Positions 1-8,836 of a stretch of DNA of 64,000 bases are shown here, piece by piece. The notes under the pieces are model-generated. The model was not told the DNA's origin and ran no database searches. It saw only the letters and a program-made list of their open reading frames with translations. The DNA is from Pseudomonas sp. LS-2. Lineage in GTDB: Bacteria; Pseudomonadota; Gammaproteobacteria; Pseudomonadales; Pseudomonadaceae. A program made the translations under genes and the position numbers. The stretch covers positions 137,075 to 201,074 of the forward strand of contig NZ_QXTJ01000002.1 in NCBI RefSeq assembly GCF_003605735.1, written 5' to 3'. How positions within the stretch are numbered: position 1 is the stretch's first letter; each line of letters opens with the position of its first letter.

Positions 1-791
1 TTGGCACGCTGCTGCTGTCGCGCACCACCCGCAGCGTGCATCTGAGCGAGGCGGGTCAACGTTATCTCACCGATTGCCGACGCATTCTCAGCGAACTCGA
101 AGAAGCCGAAGACTCCGCTGGCGGCAGCATCGCCGCACCGGTCGGCCAGCTTACAATCACCGCCTCGATGCTCTTCGGCGAGCTGTTCGTGATGCCGCTG
201 GTGGTGGGCTATCTGCAGCAATACCCTGGCGTCAGCATCAACGCGCTGTTGCTCGACCGGGTCACGCAAATGGTGGAAGAGGGCATCGATGTGGCCGTGC
301 GCATCGGTCATTTGATGGACAGCACCCAACATGGCGTAAAGGTCGGCGAGGTGCGCCGAGTGCTTTGCGCATCACCCGACTACCTCGCCGCCCATGGGCG
401 GCCGCAGCATCCAGAAGACCTCAAACAACATCGACTGGTCGTCTCGCATGCCAGTGTGCTTCTGCGGCGCTGGGAATTCATGGAGGGCGGCAAGCCGTTG
501 CATGTCGACCTTCAATCGCGATTGACCGTATCGGCGAATCAGGCCGCAATCACGGCCGCGACCATGGGGTGGGGCGTCACTCGCGTGTTGTCCTATCAGG
601 TCGCGAGTCAGGTGGCCAGCGGCGCGCTGGAACTGGTGCTCGAAGAATTCGAAGAGCCTGCCCTGCCGATACACGTCTGTTATCAGGCGGAACGGAAAGT
701 GTCGGCCAAGGTGCGCACGTTCGTCGATTACTGTGTCGAGCGCATGGCGCAAGATCCGGCGATCAGGGCGGCAGGACGGAGTCATCGCTGA
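1..791 (+). CDS. LysR-family regulator, 5' truncated by window
   Basis: Transcriptional regulator of the LysR family. The reading frame is open from base 3 and enters at the end of the helix-turn-helix (a stretch beginning GTLLLSRTTRSV and continuing LSEAGQRYL, typical of the end of the LysR wing), so the true start lies before the window. The rest is the substrate-binding domain, with the conserved EEGIDVAVRIG signature and a C-terminal RTFVDYCVERM helix. It ends TGATG, sharing one base with the next LysR gene, so the two are probably translationally coupled. The ligand is not predictable. The nearby GST/oxidoreductase operon is a plausible target (inference). Confidence 0.93.
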   Translation, partial: GTLLLSRTTRSVHLSEAGQRYLTDCRRILSELEEAEDSAGGSIAAPVGQLTITASMLFGELFVMPLVVGYLQQYPGVSINALLLDRVTQMVEEGIDVAVRIGHLMDSTQHGVKVGEVRRVLCASPDYLAAHGRPQHPEDLKQHRLVVSHASVLLRRWEFMEGGKPLHVDLQSRLTVSANQAAITAATMGWGVTRVLSYQVASQVASGALELVLEEFEEPALPIHVCYQAERKVSAKVRTFVDYCVERMAQDPAIRAAGRSHR

Positions 792-1693
792 TGGACCGCC
801 ACCAGCAGATGACCGTGTTCGATGCCGTTGCCACGGAACAGGGGTTGGCGGCGGCGTCGCGCAGGCTCGGCGTGTCCGAGGCGACCGTCAGCCGCGCGCT
901 GGCCGCGCTGGAAAGGCGTCTGGGCACCCGATTGCTGATGCGCAGCACCCGTGGCGTGACATTGACCGAGGTCGGCCGCGTGTTTGCCGTTGACTGTTCG
1001 CGCTTGCTGCGCGCGGTGGAGGAAGCGGAAGCATCGGCCAACGGACTGCACGTCGAGCCTCGCGGTTTGCTGAAGCTGGTCACGCCGCTGCTGTTTGGCG
1101 ACCGCTTGCTGATGCCGGTGGTGCTCGACTATATGGACGCAAGGCCTGGCATCGAAATGTCCGTGACCTACCAGGACAGCTTTCCCAATCTGCACGAGGA
1201 GGGCATCGACGTCGCCGTGCTCATCGGGGCGCTACCGGATGGCTACATGGTCGCGCGCAAGGTCGGTACGGTGCGGCAAATGATCTGCGCCAGCCCGGCG
1301 TATCTGGAGCGTCGAGCCGCGCCACGCACGCCGGTCGATCTTGCCGGGCATTCGCTGGTGTTCTGCACGGCCAGCAACCGGATGCTGGAGTGGCGCTTTC
1401 AACGCGAGGGCTCGCTGCGTAACGTCGCCTTGAAGCCTACGCTGCGTTGCACCACGCAGTTGGCCGCCATCAATGCTGCGATCAATGGCGCAGGGCTCGC
1501 GTCCTGCCTGAGCCACGAAGTCCATGAGCATCTTGAAGCGGGGCGTTTGTGCCCGGTACTCGATGGCTTTGAGCCCGATTCGCTGCCGGTGCACCTCGTG
1601 TACCGCGAGGGCAGGCGCGCATCGGCGCGGGTGCGCAGTTTCATCGACTTCGCCGTGGAGCGCCTGCGCCAGCACCCGGTGCTGCGGCACTGA
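791..1693 (+). CDS. LysR-family regulator (second of a tandem pair)
   Basis: 300-aa LysR regulator. I start it at the ATG that overlaps the stop of the upstream regulator (TGATG), because this gives a canonical LysR N-terminus (MDRHQQMTVFDAVATEQGLA, then ASRRLGVSEATVSRALAALE). The same frame stays open far upstream, but that part is an out-of-frame shadow of the first regulator. The effector domain carries HEEGIDVAVLIG and a C-terminal RSFIDFAVERL, close in pattern to its neighbour, so the pair looks like a duplication. GST and flavin/ferredoxin genes follow on the same strand after about 175 bp. Confidence 0.92.
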   Translation: MDRHQQMTVFDAVATEQGLAAASRRLGVSEATVSRALAALERRLGTRLLMRSTRGVTLTEVGRVFAVDCSRLLRAVEEAEASANGLHVEPRGLLKLVTPLLFGDRLLMPVVLDYMDARPGIEMSVTYQDSFPNLHEEGIDVAVLIGALPDGYMVARKVGTVRQMICASPAYLERRAAPRTPVDLAGHSLVFCTASNRMLEWRFQREGSLRNVALKPTLRCTTQLAAINAAINGAGLASCLSHEVHEHLEAGRLCPVLDGFEPDSLPVHLVYREGRRASARVRSFIDFAVERLRQHPVLRH

Positions 1694-1869
1694 CCGCGTT
1701 GCTTCCCTCCCTGATCATTTCATTGAGTGAAATGCTGGATTGCCTTTTCTGGTGATTCTGCGCTTTGGCGTCGTGGATCATTATTGGGCCATCAGCGCGG
1801 TGAACCGGTTGACGACAACCCACCTTGCGCGCTGACCCAATACCCACGACAGCCTCAGGAGCCAAACCC

Positions 1870-2493
1870 ATGAATGCCATCAAGCTCTATCACTTTCCAT
1901 TGTCCGGCCACTCTCATCGTGCCCAGCTGATGCTGTCGCTGCTGGGGCTCGATCCACAGATTGAATTCGTCGATCTGGCAAAGGGTGCGAACAAACGCCC
2001 CGAGTACCTGGCAATCAACGCGTTCGGCCAAGTGCCGGTGATCGACGACAACGGAACACTCGTCGCTGACTCCACGGCGATTCTGGTGTACCTGGCGAAG
2101 AAATACGACACCACGGGCAAATGGCTGCCGGCCGACGCTGCCGGTGCCGCACAGGTGCAACGCTGGCTGGCAGTCGCCGCGGGTCAGATCAACAACGGCC
2201 CGGCCCGTGCTCGCCTGATCACCGTGTTCGGCGCCGGCTTTGACCCTAAAGACACCATCGACCGTGCTCACGCTGTGCTGCAAGTGATCGAGACTCACCT
2301 GGACGGTCGCGAATTTCTGGCTGCCGACCATCCCACCATCGCCGATGTTGCGGGCTACAGTTACATCGCTCATGCGCCGGAAGGCAACGTCTCGCTGCAG
2401 GAATATCCGAATGTACGTGCCTGGCTTGCGCGAATCGAAGGCCTGGAAGGCTTCGTGCCAATGCCCAAGACCAAGGCCGGCCTGGTGGTTTGA
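1870..2493 (+). CDS. Glutathione S-transferase
   Basis: 207-aa cytosolic GST, which conjugates or reduces electrophiles with glutathione. The N-terminal thioredoxin-like domain ([19 protein letters not shown]) contains the FGQVPVIDD cis-Pro loop and the DSTAILVYL glutathione-gamma-glutamyl site; the C-terminal half is all-helical with a TIADVAGY N-capping-type motif. The start is the ATG preceded by AGGAG at about 1856; an upstream in-frame start adds residues with no family match. It is followed by the fused flavin/ferredoxin gene, a GST-oxidoreductase pairing that suggests a detoxification operon downstream of the LysR pair. Confidence 0.92.
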   Translation: MNAIKLYHFPLSGHSHRAQLMLSLLGLDPQIEFVDLAKGANKRPEYLAINAFGQVPVIDDNGTLVADSTAILVYLAKKYDTTGKWLPADAAGAAQVQRWLAVAAGQINNGPARARLITVFGAGFDPKDTIDRAHAVLQVIETHLDGREFLAADHPTIADVAGYSYIAHAPEGNVSLQEYPNVRAWLARIEGLEGFVPMPKTKAGLVV

Positions 2494-2528
2494 TCCCATG
2501 CTGAAGGCGACCGCCCAGGACGCCGATC

Positions 2529-2602
2529 TTCTATAGCAGTGCGGCTTGCCCGTGGTCGCGATGCCCCAGATGGCGCCGCCAGCGAGCCCTGCTGCTACAG
2601 AC
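2529..2602. repeat. REP-like inverted pair (degenerate)
   Basis: Two imperfect inverted arms, one with TAGCAGTGCGGCTTGCC and the other with GAGCCCTGCTGCTACAGA, flank about 30 bp in the gap between the GST and the next gene. The arms resemble those of the clearer REP doublet at 5.95-6.1 kb, so both belong to one Pseudomonas-type extragenic palindrome family. It may affect read-through between the two genes. Confidence 0.5.
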
Positions 2603-2628
2603 CTCTACACCTTCAGGGAGTCCGCGTC

Positions 2629-4686
2629 ATGAACGACATCACTTCCGAAAGACCCTCGCCCTGGCATTCTGGCGAGATCGAACTGCAAGCCAGGGTTGGC
2701 GTCGCCGAGCGCATGGGCGTTGTGGGCAAGAAAGTCATCCGTGACTACATGCCCGACCAGCACCGCGAATTCTACGAGCATCTGCCGTATATGTTCATCG
2801 GCGCGGTGGACGCCGAGGGCTGGCCGTGGGCGAGCCTGCTGGACGCCGACGCAGGTTTCATCGCCTCACCCGATCCTCGACATCTGCAGTTTTCCCGTCT
2901 GCCAGACAGCGACGACCCGATGGCCGCGCACTTCGTACCGGGCGCGGCCGTGGGCATGCTCGGCATCGACTTGCACACCCGTCGGCGCAACCGCATCAAC
3001 GGCCATGTCGAGCAGGTCACTGATCGGGGTTTTTCGGTATTGGTCGAGCATTCGTTCGGCAACTGCCCGCAGTACATCCAGTTGCGTGAACTCAAACAGA
3101 TAGCGTTGCCCAAAGTGACGCAGCGCGCGCCGGTCGAGCGCATGAGCGCACTGGATGAGGCCGCCGTGGCAACCATTCGCGCCGCTGACACTTTTTTTGT
3201 CGCCAGCTACGCAGACCTTGAAGGCGATCAGCCGCACCGCTCGGTGGACGTGTCCCATCGCGGCGGGCAGGCCGGTTTCGTGCGGGTCGAAGGCGACGTG
3301 CTGACCATTCCCGATTTCGCCGGCAACCTGCATTTCAATACCCTGGGCAACTTTCTGGTCAATCCGAGAGCAGGGCTGGTGTTCATCGATTTCACCACCG
3401 GCGATCTGTTACAGCTGGTGGGCCGCACCACCGTGATTCTCGACGGCCCGGAAATCGCCGCCTTCCAGGGCGCCGAGCGGCTCTGGCAAGTGAAAGTCGA
3501 GGCCGTCGTGCGTCGTCCGCAGGCCTTGCGTTCACGCTGGGAATTCCAGGGTTTTTCCCCCAACAGCCTGATGACCGGGGACTGGGACCAGACTGCCGCC
3601 CGTCTGCAGGCCGATGCGCTGCGTGATCAGTGGCGGCCGTTGCGAGTGACGCGCATCGCCGACGAAAGCGCAGGCATTCGCTCCTTTTACTTCGAGCCCG
3701 CCGACGGCGCCGGCCTGCCTGCGTTCAAGGCCGGTCAGCATTTGCCATTGCGCCTGCTGCTGGAAGGGCAGAGCAAACCGGTGATACGCACCTACAGCTT
3801 GTCGAGCGCGCCGTCCGATGGCTTCTTCCGCATCAGCGTCAAACGTGACGGGCTGGTGTCAGCGCACCTGCACGACGCCCTCAAGGTCGGCGATCTGATC
3901 GACGGCCGTGCGCCGCAGGGCAGCTTCGTGGTCGACGCTCAGGAGCGCCGTCCGCTGGTGCTGCTCGGGGCGGGAATCGGTGTCACGCCCATGCTGTCGA
4001 TGCTGCGTGAGGTGGTTTACGAGGGGCTGCGCGTGCGTCGCATGCGCCCGACCTGGTTCATCCAGAGTGCACGTCGTCTGGTGGATCTGGCTTTTCGCGA
4101 AGAATTGGACACACTGGTTGCCAAAGCCGGGGAACAACTGACGGCTGTCCGTCTGCTGAGCCAGCCCGAGCGCGAGGCTCGTTTAAGCAAAGACTTTCAC
4201 CTTGCAGGTCGTATTGACCTGAATCTGCTCAAAGCGCTGTTGCCGTTCAACGACTTCGATTTTTATGTCTGCGGACCGGCCAGCTTCACCCAAGGGCTGT
4301 ATGACGAGCTGAGGGCCATGCATGTCCGTGACGAACGGATTCATGCCGAGACTTTCGGTCCCTCGACCCTCAAGCGCACCAGCGATCAGCCGACTGTCGC
4401 GCTGCTACAGCCGCCTGCCGCCACCGAATCGGTGCCGGTGCTGTTCGAACGCTCCGCCAAGGAAGCCCGCTGGCAACCCGATGGCGGGACGTTGCTGGAA
4501 CTGGCAGAGAGTCGTGGCCTTGAACCCGAATACAGTTGCCGCGGCGGTTCCTGCGGTACGTGCAAGACGCGGCTCGTCAGCGGCCAGGTGCATTACCCGG
4601 TTCCACCCGCCGAAATGCCGGCGGCGGACCACGTGCTGATCTGCTGCGCAGTCCCGGCCTCAGGGCCGTTGGTGCTCGATCTGTAA
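2629..4686 (+). CDS. PNPOx-like / FAD-NAD reductase / 2Fe-2S ferredoxin fusion protein
   Basis: 685-aa cytosolic three-part electron-transfer protein. Residues 40-330 form a pyridoxamine-phosphate-oxidase-like split-barrel region (two repeats). Residues 335-575 are a ferredoxin-reductase module with RTYSLSSAP (FAD, 387-395), GAGIGVTPML (NAD(P), 447-456) and the CGP motif (548). Residues 600-685 are a plant-type ferredoxin with C637, C642, C645 and a distal Cys at 672/673. The start ATG has CAGGGAG just upstream; an earlier in-frame start lies inside the REP-like repeat and was rejected. Co-oriented with the GST gene. The substrate is unknown; reductive attack on flavin- or quinone-type electrophiles is an inference. 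Confidence 0.9.
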   Translation: MNDITSERPSPWHSGEIELQARVGVAERMGVVGKKVIRDYMPDQHREFYEHLPYMFIGAVDAEGWPWASLLDADAGFIASPDPRHLQFSRLPDSDDPMAAHFVPGAAVGMLGIDLHTRRRNRINGHVEQVTDRGFSVLVEHSFGNCPQYIQLRELKQIALPKVTQRAPVERMSALDEAAVATIRAADTFFVASYADLEGDQPHRSVDVSHRGGQAGFVRVEGDVLTIPDFAGNLHFNTLGNFLVNPRAGLVFIDFTTGDLLQLVGRTTVILDGPEIAAFQGAERLWQVKVEAVVRRPQALRSRWEFQGFSPNSLMTGDWDQTAARLQADALRDQWRPLRVTRIADESAGIRSFYFEPADGAGLPAFKAGQHLPLRLLLEGQSKPVIRTYSLSSAPSDGFFRISVKRDGLVSAHLHDALKVGDLIDGRAPQGSFVVDAQERRPLVLLGAGIGVTPMLSMLREVVYEGLRVRRMRPTWFIQSARRLVDLAFREELDTLVAKAGEQLTAVRLLSQPEREARLSKDFHLAGRIDLNLLKALLPFNDFDFYVCGPASFTQGLYDELRAMHVRDERIHAETFGPSTLKRTSDQPTVALLQPPAATESVPVLFERSAKEARWQPDGGTLLELAESRGLEPEYSCRGGSCGTCKTRLVSGQVHYPVPPAEMPAADHVLICCAVPASGPLVLDL

Positions 4687-4729
4687 ACATCCATGCGTGT
4701 GCAGAACATGTTTGACGGGAGTATTTGCG

Positions 4730-4933
4730 ATGAGTGAATGGCCAGTGTTCGAGAAAGAAGACGATCCCAATCTGATGCATGCCACCGAGCAGGAAGTGTC
4801 GTGGCTGTTGCCGCAATCCCTGGCCTCACTGGCCGGGGAACTGGCCGCCAGCCACGAGGAACATGACAACCCTGCGACCCTGCGTCTGATCACCTGGGTG
4901 CGCTCGGTTTCCACGTTCAGTCGACATCGGTGA
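4730..4933 (+). CDS. Small hypothetical protein (67 aa)
   Basis: Acidic 67-aa protein starting MSEWPVFEKEDDPNLMHATE, with a helical middle (EVSWLLPQSLASLAGELAASHEE in outline) and a basic C-terminus. GACGGGAG lies about ten bases before the ATG. It is 43 bp downstream of the fused oxidoreductase and on the same strand, so it may belong to that operon. I recognise no family. It could be a small accessory protein or a non-coding frame; the ribosome-binding site and codon use favour a real gene. Confidence 0.5.
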   Translation: MSEWPVFEKEDDPNLMHATEQEVSWLLPQSLASLAGELAASHEEHDNPATLRLITWVRSVSTFSRHR

Positions 4934-5046
4934 TCGAAGACTCGACCGGGTGTTTGCGTTTGAGTTGATCGTCGAAGCCGGGCAGCGATAGCGCAATGTT
5001 GCCGCTTCGGCGATCATGTCGCTCATTCATCACCACAAGGACGTGT

Positions 5047-5934
5047 ATGTCGATCACCCGCAGAAACCTGATCGGAGCCTCGCTGCTGACCGTTCCGGCG
5101 CTATGGAGTCTCCATGCCCTGGCCGCTGACGCCGGCGCCGCGCCAGGACCTTCAATCGAAGCACAACTCGCTGCACTGGAGCTCCGTCATGGCGGGCGTC
5201 TGGGCGTGGCGATTCTCGACACTGGCAACCAGCGCCTGGTCAGCCACCGTGGTGAGGAACGCTTCGCCCTGTGCAGCACCTTCAAAGCCCTGGCCGCCGC
5301 CTACGTTTTGGCGCGGGTCGACCTCAAGGATGAGGACCTTTCGAGGCTGATCGTCTATGGCCAGGATCAGTTGGTGACCTATTCACCTGTCACCGAGCAG
5401 CACGCAGGTGAGGGCGGGTTGAGCGTCGGCTCGATCTGCGAAGCCGCCGTCACCCTCAGCGACAACACCGCAGCCAACCTGTTGCTCGACAGTTTCGGCG
5501 GTCCCCCGGGGCTGACGGCGTGGCTGCGCTCGATTGGCGATCAGACCACTCGACTTGACCGCCATGAGCCCGAGCTCAATGAAAACCGCCCCGGCGATCT
5601 TCAGGACACCACCACCCCGATTGCCATGCTGCAAAGCTTGCGCACACTGCTGCTCGGCGAGGTGTTATCCGGCGCATCGCGGGATCAGTTGAGCGCCTGG
5701 CTGGCCAGCAACAAAACCGGCGACCAGAAGCTGCGCGCTGGCTTGCCCAAAGGCTGGCGGGTAGGGGACAAGACAGGATCGGGGAGCAACAACGCCAGCA
5801 ACGACGTGGCGATTGTCTGGCCGACCGACCGGCCACCGCTGATCGTGACGGTCTATTACTCCGAGTCCAAAGCCACCAGCGAACAGATCAACTCGCTGAT
5901 GGCCGAGGTCGGGCGCCTGGTCGCGACGGTTTAA
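5047..5934 (+). CDS. bla: Class A beta-lactamase, Tat-type signal
   Basis: 295-aa serine beta-lactamase that hydrolyses beta-lactams in the periplasm. All class A hallmarks are present: S-T-F-K at 77-80 (Ser77 nucleophile), S-D-N at 138-140, E-P-E-L-N with Glu174 as the Glu166 equivalent, and K-T-G at 242-244. The N-terminus MSITRRNLIGAS is a twin-arginine signal followed by a hydrophobic stretch ending ALAAD. The start ATG follows CACAAGG; an upstream start adds 17 residues with no role. No AmpR-type regulator is adjacent, so expression may be constitutive. The substrate spectrum cannot be read from the sequence. Confidence 0.95.
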   Translation: MSITRRNLIGASLLTVPALWSLHALAADAGAAPGPSIEAQLAALELRHGGRLGVAILDTGNQRLVSHRGEERFALCSTFKALAAAYVLARVDLKDEDLSRLIVYGQDQLVTYSPVTEQHAGEGGLSVGSICEAAVTLSDNTAANLLLDSFGGPPGLTAWLRSIGDQTTRLDRHEPELNENRPGDLQDTTTPIAMLQSLRTLLLGEVLSGASRDQLSAWLASNKTGDQKLRAGLPKGWRVGDKTGSGSNNASNDVAIVWPTDRPPLIVTVYYSESKATSEQINSLMAEVGRLVATV

Positions 5935-5947
5935 ACCGCTTGCCCCC

Positions 5948-6101
5948 GGCGTCTTTTGAATCGCTGCCGCCGGCAAGCCGGACTGCTACAGAGGCGGTGT
6001 CGGCTGCACCTGATGGTTCGTCGGATCATGCGCTGTAGCAGCACGGCTTGCCGGCGGTGGCGTCTTTTGAATCGCTGCCGCCGCCCGGCGGACGGCTACA
6101 G
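5948..6101. repeat. REP doublet with direct and inverted copies
   Basis: Non-coding repeat cluster after the beta-lactamase. GCGTCTTTTGAATCGCTGCC occurs twice in direct orientation (about 5949 and 6060). CCGCCGGCAAGCCG..TGCTACA (5967-5990) is matched by an inverted arm TGTAGCAGCACGGCTTGCC (6034-6057), 22 of 24 positions. This is the layout of a Pseudomonas REP pair. It lies between convergent genes and may act as a transcript end or RNA stabiliser. Confidence 0.75.
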
Positions 6102-6139
6102 GTGATTACCGCACAGCGTCTGCAGGATGCTGTTCAAGA

Positions 6140-7201
6140 TTACGGAATCAACTTGCGCGCCCGCAATTCATCGAACACATCGAAAAACGCCTGATCGCTC
6201 GCCTGAAATTCCTTGAACCCCAATGCCCGGCTTTTCGACATGTCAGTGACCACCTCGATCGGCCGTCCGAGGTCAGCGTCGGTGTGCCAGGGGGAAACCA
6301 GGCGATGGATGTCAGCCTCCTTCAAACCGTTCTCACGGACGATGTCGCTCCACGCGGCCTGATCGTCGGCCATCTGGGTTTCCAGTGGCGACACGCTTGG
6401 CGGATAAGCGGCTGGATGCAGACCGAAATACTCGGCGATTTGCCCCCACATCCATTTCCAGCGGAACACATCGCCGTTGGTGACGTTGAAGGCCTGATTC
6501 GCCGCCGCTGGCGTCGTCGCGGCCCACAACTGTTGTTTGGCCAGTTGCCGCGCATCGGTCATGTCGGTGAGGCTGTCCCACTGCACGCGAGAGCCCGGAA
6601 ACACGAACGGCCGGCCGGTGGCTTTGCAGATCGAGGCATACACCGCCAGCGTCGTCGCCATGTTCATCGCGTTGCCCACCGCGACACCGGTGACTGTGTG
6701 CGGACGATGCACGCTCCAGGTGAAACCGTCGCGCTCGGCAGCGGCAAACACCTCGTCTTCCTGGGCGTAGTAAAAGTTCTCGATGTCCAGACGGCCCTGT
6801 TCTTCACGAAACGGCGTTTGTGGCAGCGAACCCTTGCCGTAGGCTTCAAACGGACCCAGATAGTGTTTAAGGCCCGTCACCAGCGCGACATGCTTGACGC
6901 TTTTGCCCGGACTCAGCGCGTCCAGCACGTTGCGCACCATCGCCGCATTGACCTTGATGTTCTCGGCTTCGGTGGCCTGGCGCGACCAGGTGGTGATGAA
7001 CACATGGCTGGGCTTGATGGCTTCGAGCGCCTGTTTCACCGACGTCGGGTCCTGCAGGTCCGCCGCGACGGGAATCACGCCTTCAGCCTGAGCTGGATGA
7101 CGGGAGAGGGCGGCGACCTGCCAGCCGTTCTCCAGCAACAGTTGAGTGGTTGCACTGCCGACGATGCCGCTGGCGCCGACGACCAAAGCGGTCTGAGTCA
7201 T
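6140..7201 (-). CDS. PRISE-type NAD(P)-dependent reductase (extended SDR)
   Basis: 353-aa Rossmann-fold enzyme of the progesterone-5-beta-reductase/iridoid-synthase-like group, which reduces the C=C bond of enones. Evidence: N-terminal ALVVGASGIVGSATTQLLLE nucleotide-binding motif, the ALVTGLKHYLGPFEAYGKG segment, an active-site NFYYAQED tyrosine, and the RPHTVTGVAVGNAMNM substrate-loop region. The start ATG has GGAG six bases upstream. The bacterial substrate is unknown, probably a small reactive enone. It is convergent with the beta-lactamase across the REP cluster and 145 bp downstream of the DUF2938 gene on the same strand. Confidence 0.88.
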   Translation of the reverse strand: MTQTALVVGASGIVGSATTQLLLENGWQVAALSRHPAQAEGVIPVAADLQDPTSVKQALEAIKPSHVFITTWSRQATEAENIKVNAAMVRNVLDALSPGKSVKHVALVTGLKHYLGPFEAYGKGSLPQTPFREEQGRLDIENFYYAQEDEVFAAAERDGFTWSVHRPHTVTGVAVGNAMNMATTLAVYASICKATGRPFVFPGSRVQWDSLTDMTDARQLAKQQLWAATTPAAANQAFNVTNGDVFRWKWMWGQIAEYFGLHPAAYPPSVSPLETQMADDQAAWSDIVRENGLKEADIHRLVSPWHTDADLGRPIEVVTDMSKSRALGFKEFQASDQAFFDVFDELRARKLIP

Positions 7202-7346
7202 GAGGGGGCTCCTTTGAAGGGTGAAGAAGAGAGGCCTGGGCGGCCCTGAAGATTCAGAACCGCAGGGACGGGCAGAGGTTCAGCCGGAAGCACCGCCGTT
7301 TGATCCGAGACAGCACAACCGAGCGACCGCTCAACTGACCGACAGC

Positions 7347-7829
7347 TCAACCGACCAGCAACGCCGTGCCGTACATACCGATGGCGAAGACAACGTGACC
7401 GACGACATTTTGCAGCCGCGCCACGGTCGGGTTCGGTGCCTTGTTGCACGCCACGCCGACGCCCATCCCCGGTTGCAAGATGAACCAGCCCGCGCCAATG
7501 GTGACCAGCCCGACGATCAATGCCGGGAAAAAAGTCGGAGAATGCGCCCACTGCACACCCCAGATCAGCAGCAAAGCGGCGGCGAACACAATGCCGACCA
7601 CGTAATGCAGGGTCCAGCCGATCCGCAGCTCATGGGGTACTTCAGGGGAATGGTTGATGCCGTTTCGATGCACGAACTGACCCTTGCGCATCCCGGCGAA
7701 CCAGCGACCGACCAGGTGCCAGGGCGGGGTTGGCAGCCCCAGCGTTGCCTTGAGCAATCGCGCCCAGAGGTCCAGTAATGCCGTGCCGCCGATGCCAATG
7801 AGGATTGCGAAGAAGATGAATTCGAACAT
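7347..7829 (-). CDS. DUF2938 family inner-membrane protein
   Basis: 160-aa hydrophobic protein with about four membrane segments (near residues 3-25, 72-92, 100-120 and 138-158). The WHLVGRWFAGMRKGQF and HYVVGIVFA patterns match the DUF2938 family as I recall it. AAGGAACGAC precedes the ATG. Function is unknown. It lies upstream of the PRISE-type reductase on the same strand, though the 145-bp gap leaves co-transcription uncertain. Confidence 0.8.
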   Translation of the reverse strand: MFEFIFFAILIGIGGTALLDLWARLLKATLGLPTPPWHLVGRWFAGMRKGQFVHRNGINHSPEVPHELRIGWTLHYVVGIVFAAALLLIWGVQWAHSPTFFPALIVGLVTIGAGWFILQPGMGVGVACNKAPNPTVARLQNVVGHVVFAIGMYGTALLVG

Positions 7830-8186
7830 GTCGTTCCTTGAGAGGGTCGGTGATCAATACGTTCGTAGTGGCGGTACACGTTATCAGCTTTGGCGGGGCG
7901 ATATCAGCCAGCGATGAAAGCGACGTCAGACCGCGTGCAACAGGCGCAACGCAAAGGGCGCGTTACAGCACTCTCGGTCGCTATGGCGAGCGGGTAGCAT
8001 GGTCGGCGGGGGCGGGGGGCAGTCGGCGGTCGCCCAAGTGCAGAGAATGCACTGGCCGAGCTGCAATGGAGTCGGGAAAAGGCGCACCAGACGACCTTCA
8101 AGAAGATCGTCGGTGAGCATGATTTCAGCGTCGGATTCGACACCGCGAGGGCAGCCAGGGGCAGTGCTGCGGGCGGAGCCCACCGA
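7830..8186. other. Gene-free interval with a possible regulator remnant
   Basis: 357 bp between the DUF2938 gene and the CoA-transferase pair. No credible complete gene is present. On the minus strand around 8070-8138 one frame reads SDAEIMLTDDLLEGRLVRLFP, which resembles the end of a LysR effector domain, without the rest of the gene. The remainder is featureless apart from a G-rich run near 8000-8020. Confidence 0.5.
8070..8138 (-). pseudogene. Possible LysR C-terminal remnant
   Basis: A short open stretch encodes SDAEIMLTDDLLEGRLVRLFP, recalling the 'DDLxxGRLVRLFP' segment near the C-terminus of GcvA-like LysR regulators. The flanking sequence in the same frame is not LysR-like, so this would be a decayed fragment. 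It could be chance. Confidence 0.25.
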
Positions 8187-8828
8187 TCACTTGATCAGCG
8201 GCACGCCACTGAGCTTCTGCAACTCGTCAAAGTCGATGTCAGAGCAGATCTCAACCACTTTCAGGCCCTCGGATGTCACTTCCAGCACTGCCAGGTCGGT
8301 GTAAATGCGGCTCACGCAACCGATGCCGGTCAACGGGTAAGTGCACTCCGGCACGATCTTGCTTTCGCCAGACTTGGTCAGGTGGTCCATCATCACGAAC
8401 ACCTGACGGGCGCCGGTGGCCAGGTCCATCGCGCCGCCCACGGCCGGGATCGAACCTTCGGCGCCGGTGTGCCAGTTAGCAAGGTCGCCCTTGACTGACA
8501 CCTGGAAGGCGCCCAGTACGGCGATGTCCAGATGGCCGCCGCGCATCATCGAGAAGGAATCGGCGTGGTGGAAGAAGGCCCCCCCGGTGAGCAGGGTGAC
8601 GTGTTGCTTGCCAGCGTTGATCAGGTCATCGTCTTCCTCGCCCGGCGCCGGACTTGGGCCCATGCCCAGCAGACCGTTCTCGCTGTGCAGGAAAATCTCC
8701 TTGTCGCCCAGATAGTTGGCCACAAGCGTCGGTGCGCCAATGCCGAGGTTTACGTACGCCCCTTCCTGAATGTCTTTGGCCACGCGCTGGGCCATCTCGG
8801 TGCGGGAGAGCTTTTTGATAAGGGTCAT
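8187..8828 (-). CDS. pcaJ: 3-oxoacid (3-oxoadipate) CoA-transferase subunit B
   Basis: 213-aa beta subunit of a succinyl-CoA:3-oxoacid CoA-transferase. The active-site segment HSENGLLGMGP contains the catalytic Glu; GGAFFHHADSF and the GAEGSIPAVGGAMDLA stretch are family-typical. The whole sequence strongly resembles Pseudomonas PcaJ, which activates 3-oxoadipate in aromatic catabolism. The start is 8 bp after the stop of the alpha subunit, with TGAGG as ribosome-binding site. Other pca genes are absent here, so an acetoacetate or other 3-oxoacid role is possible. Confidence 0.93.
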   Translation of the reverse strand: MTLIKKLSRTEMAQRVAKDIQEGAYVNLGIGAPTLVANYLGDKEIFLHSENGLLGMGPSPAPGEEDDDLINAGKQHVTLLTGGAFFHHADSFSMMRGGHLDIAVLGAFQVSVKGDLANWHTGAEGSIPAVGGAMDLATGARQVFVMMDHLTKSGESKIVPECTYPLTGIGCVSRIYTDLAVLEVTSEGLKVVEICSDIDFDELQKLSGVPLIK

Positions 8829-8836
8829 GGCGGGCC

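Noticed and set aside
74..790. Long in-frame extension upstream of the second LysR gene
   Set aside because: It overlaps the first LysR in another frame and has a low-complexity Arg/Ala-rich composition typical of a shadow frame; the ATG at 791 gives a normal LysR start.
6284..7249. 321-aa open frame opposite the PRISE-type reductase
   Set aside because: It lies antisense to a well-supported enzyme, is rich in His/Arg/Gly from GC bias, and shows no domain.
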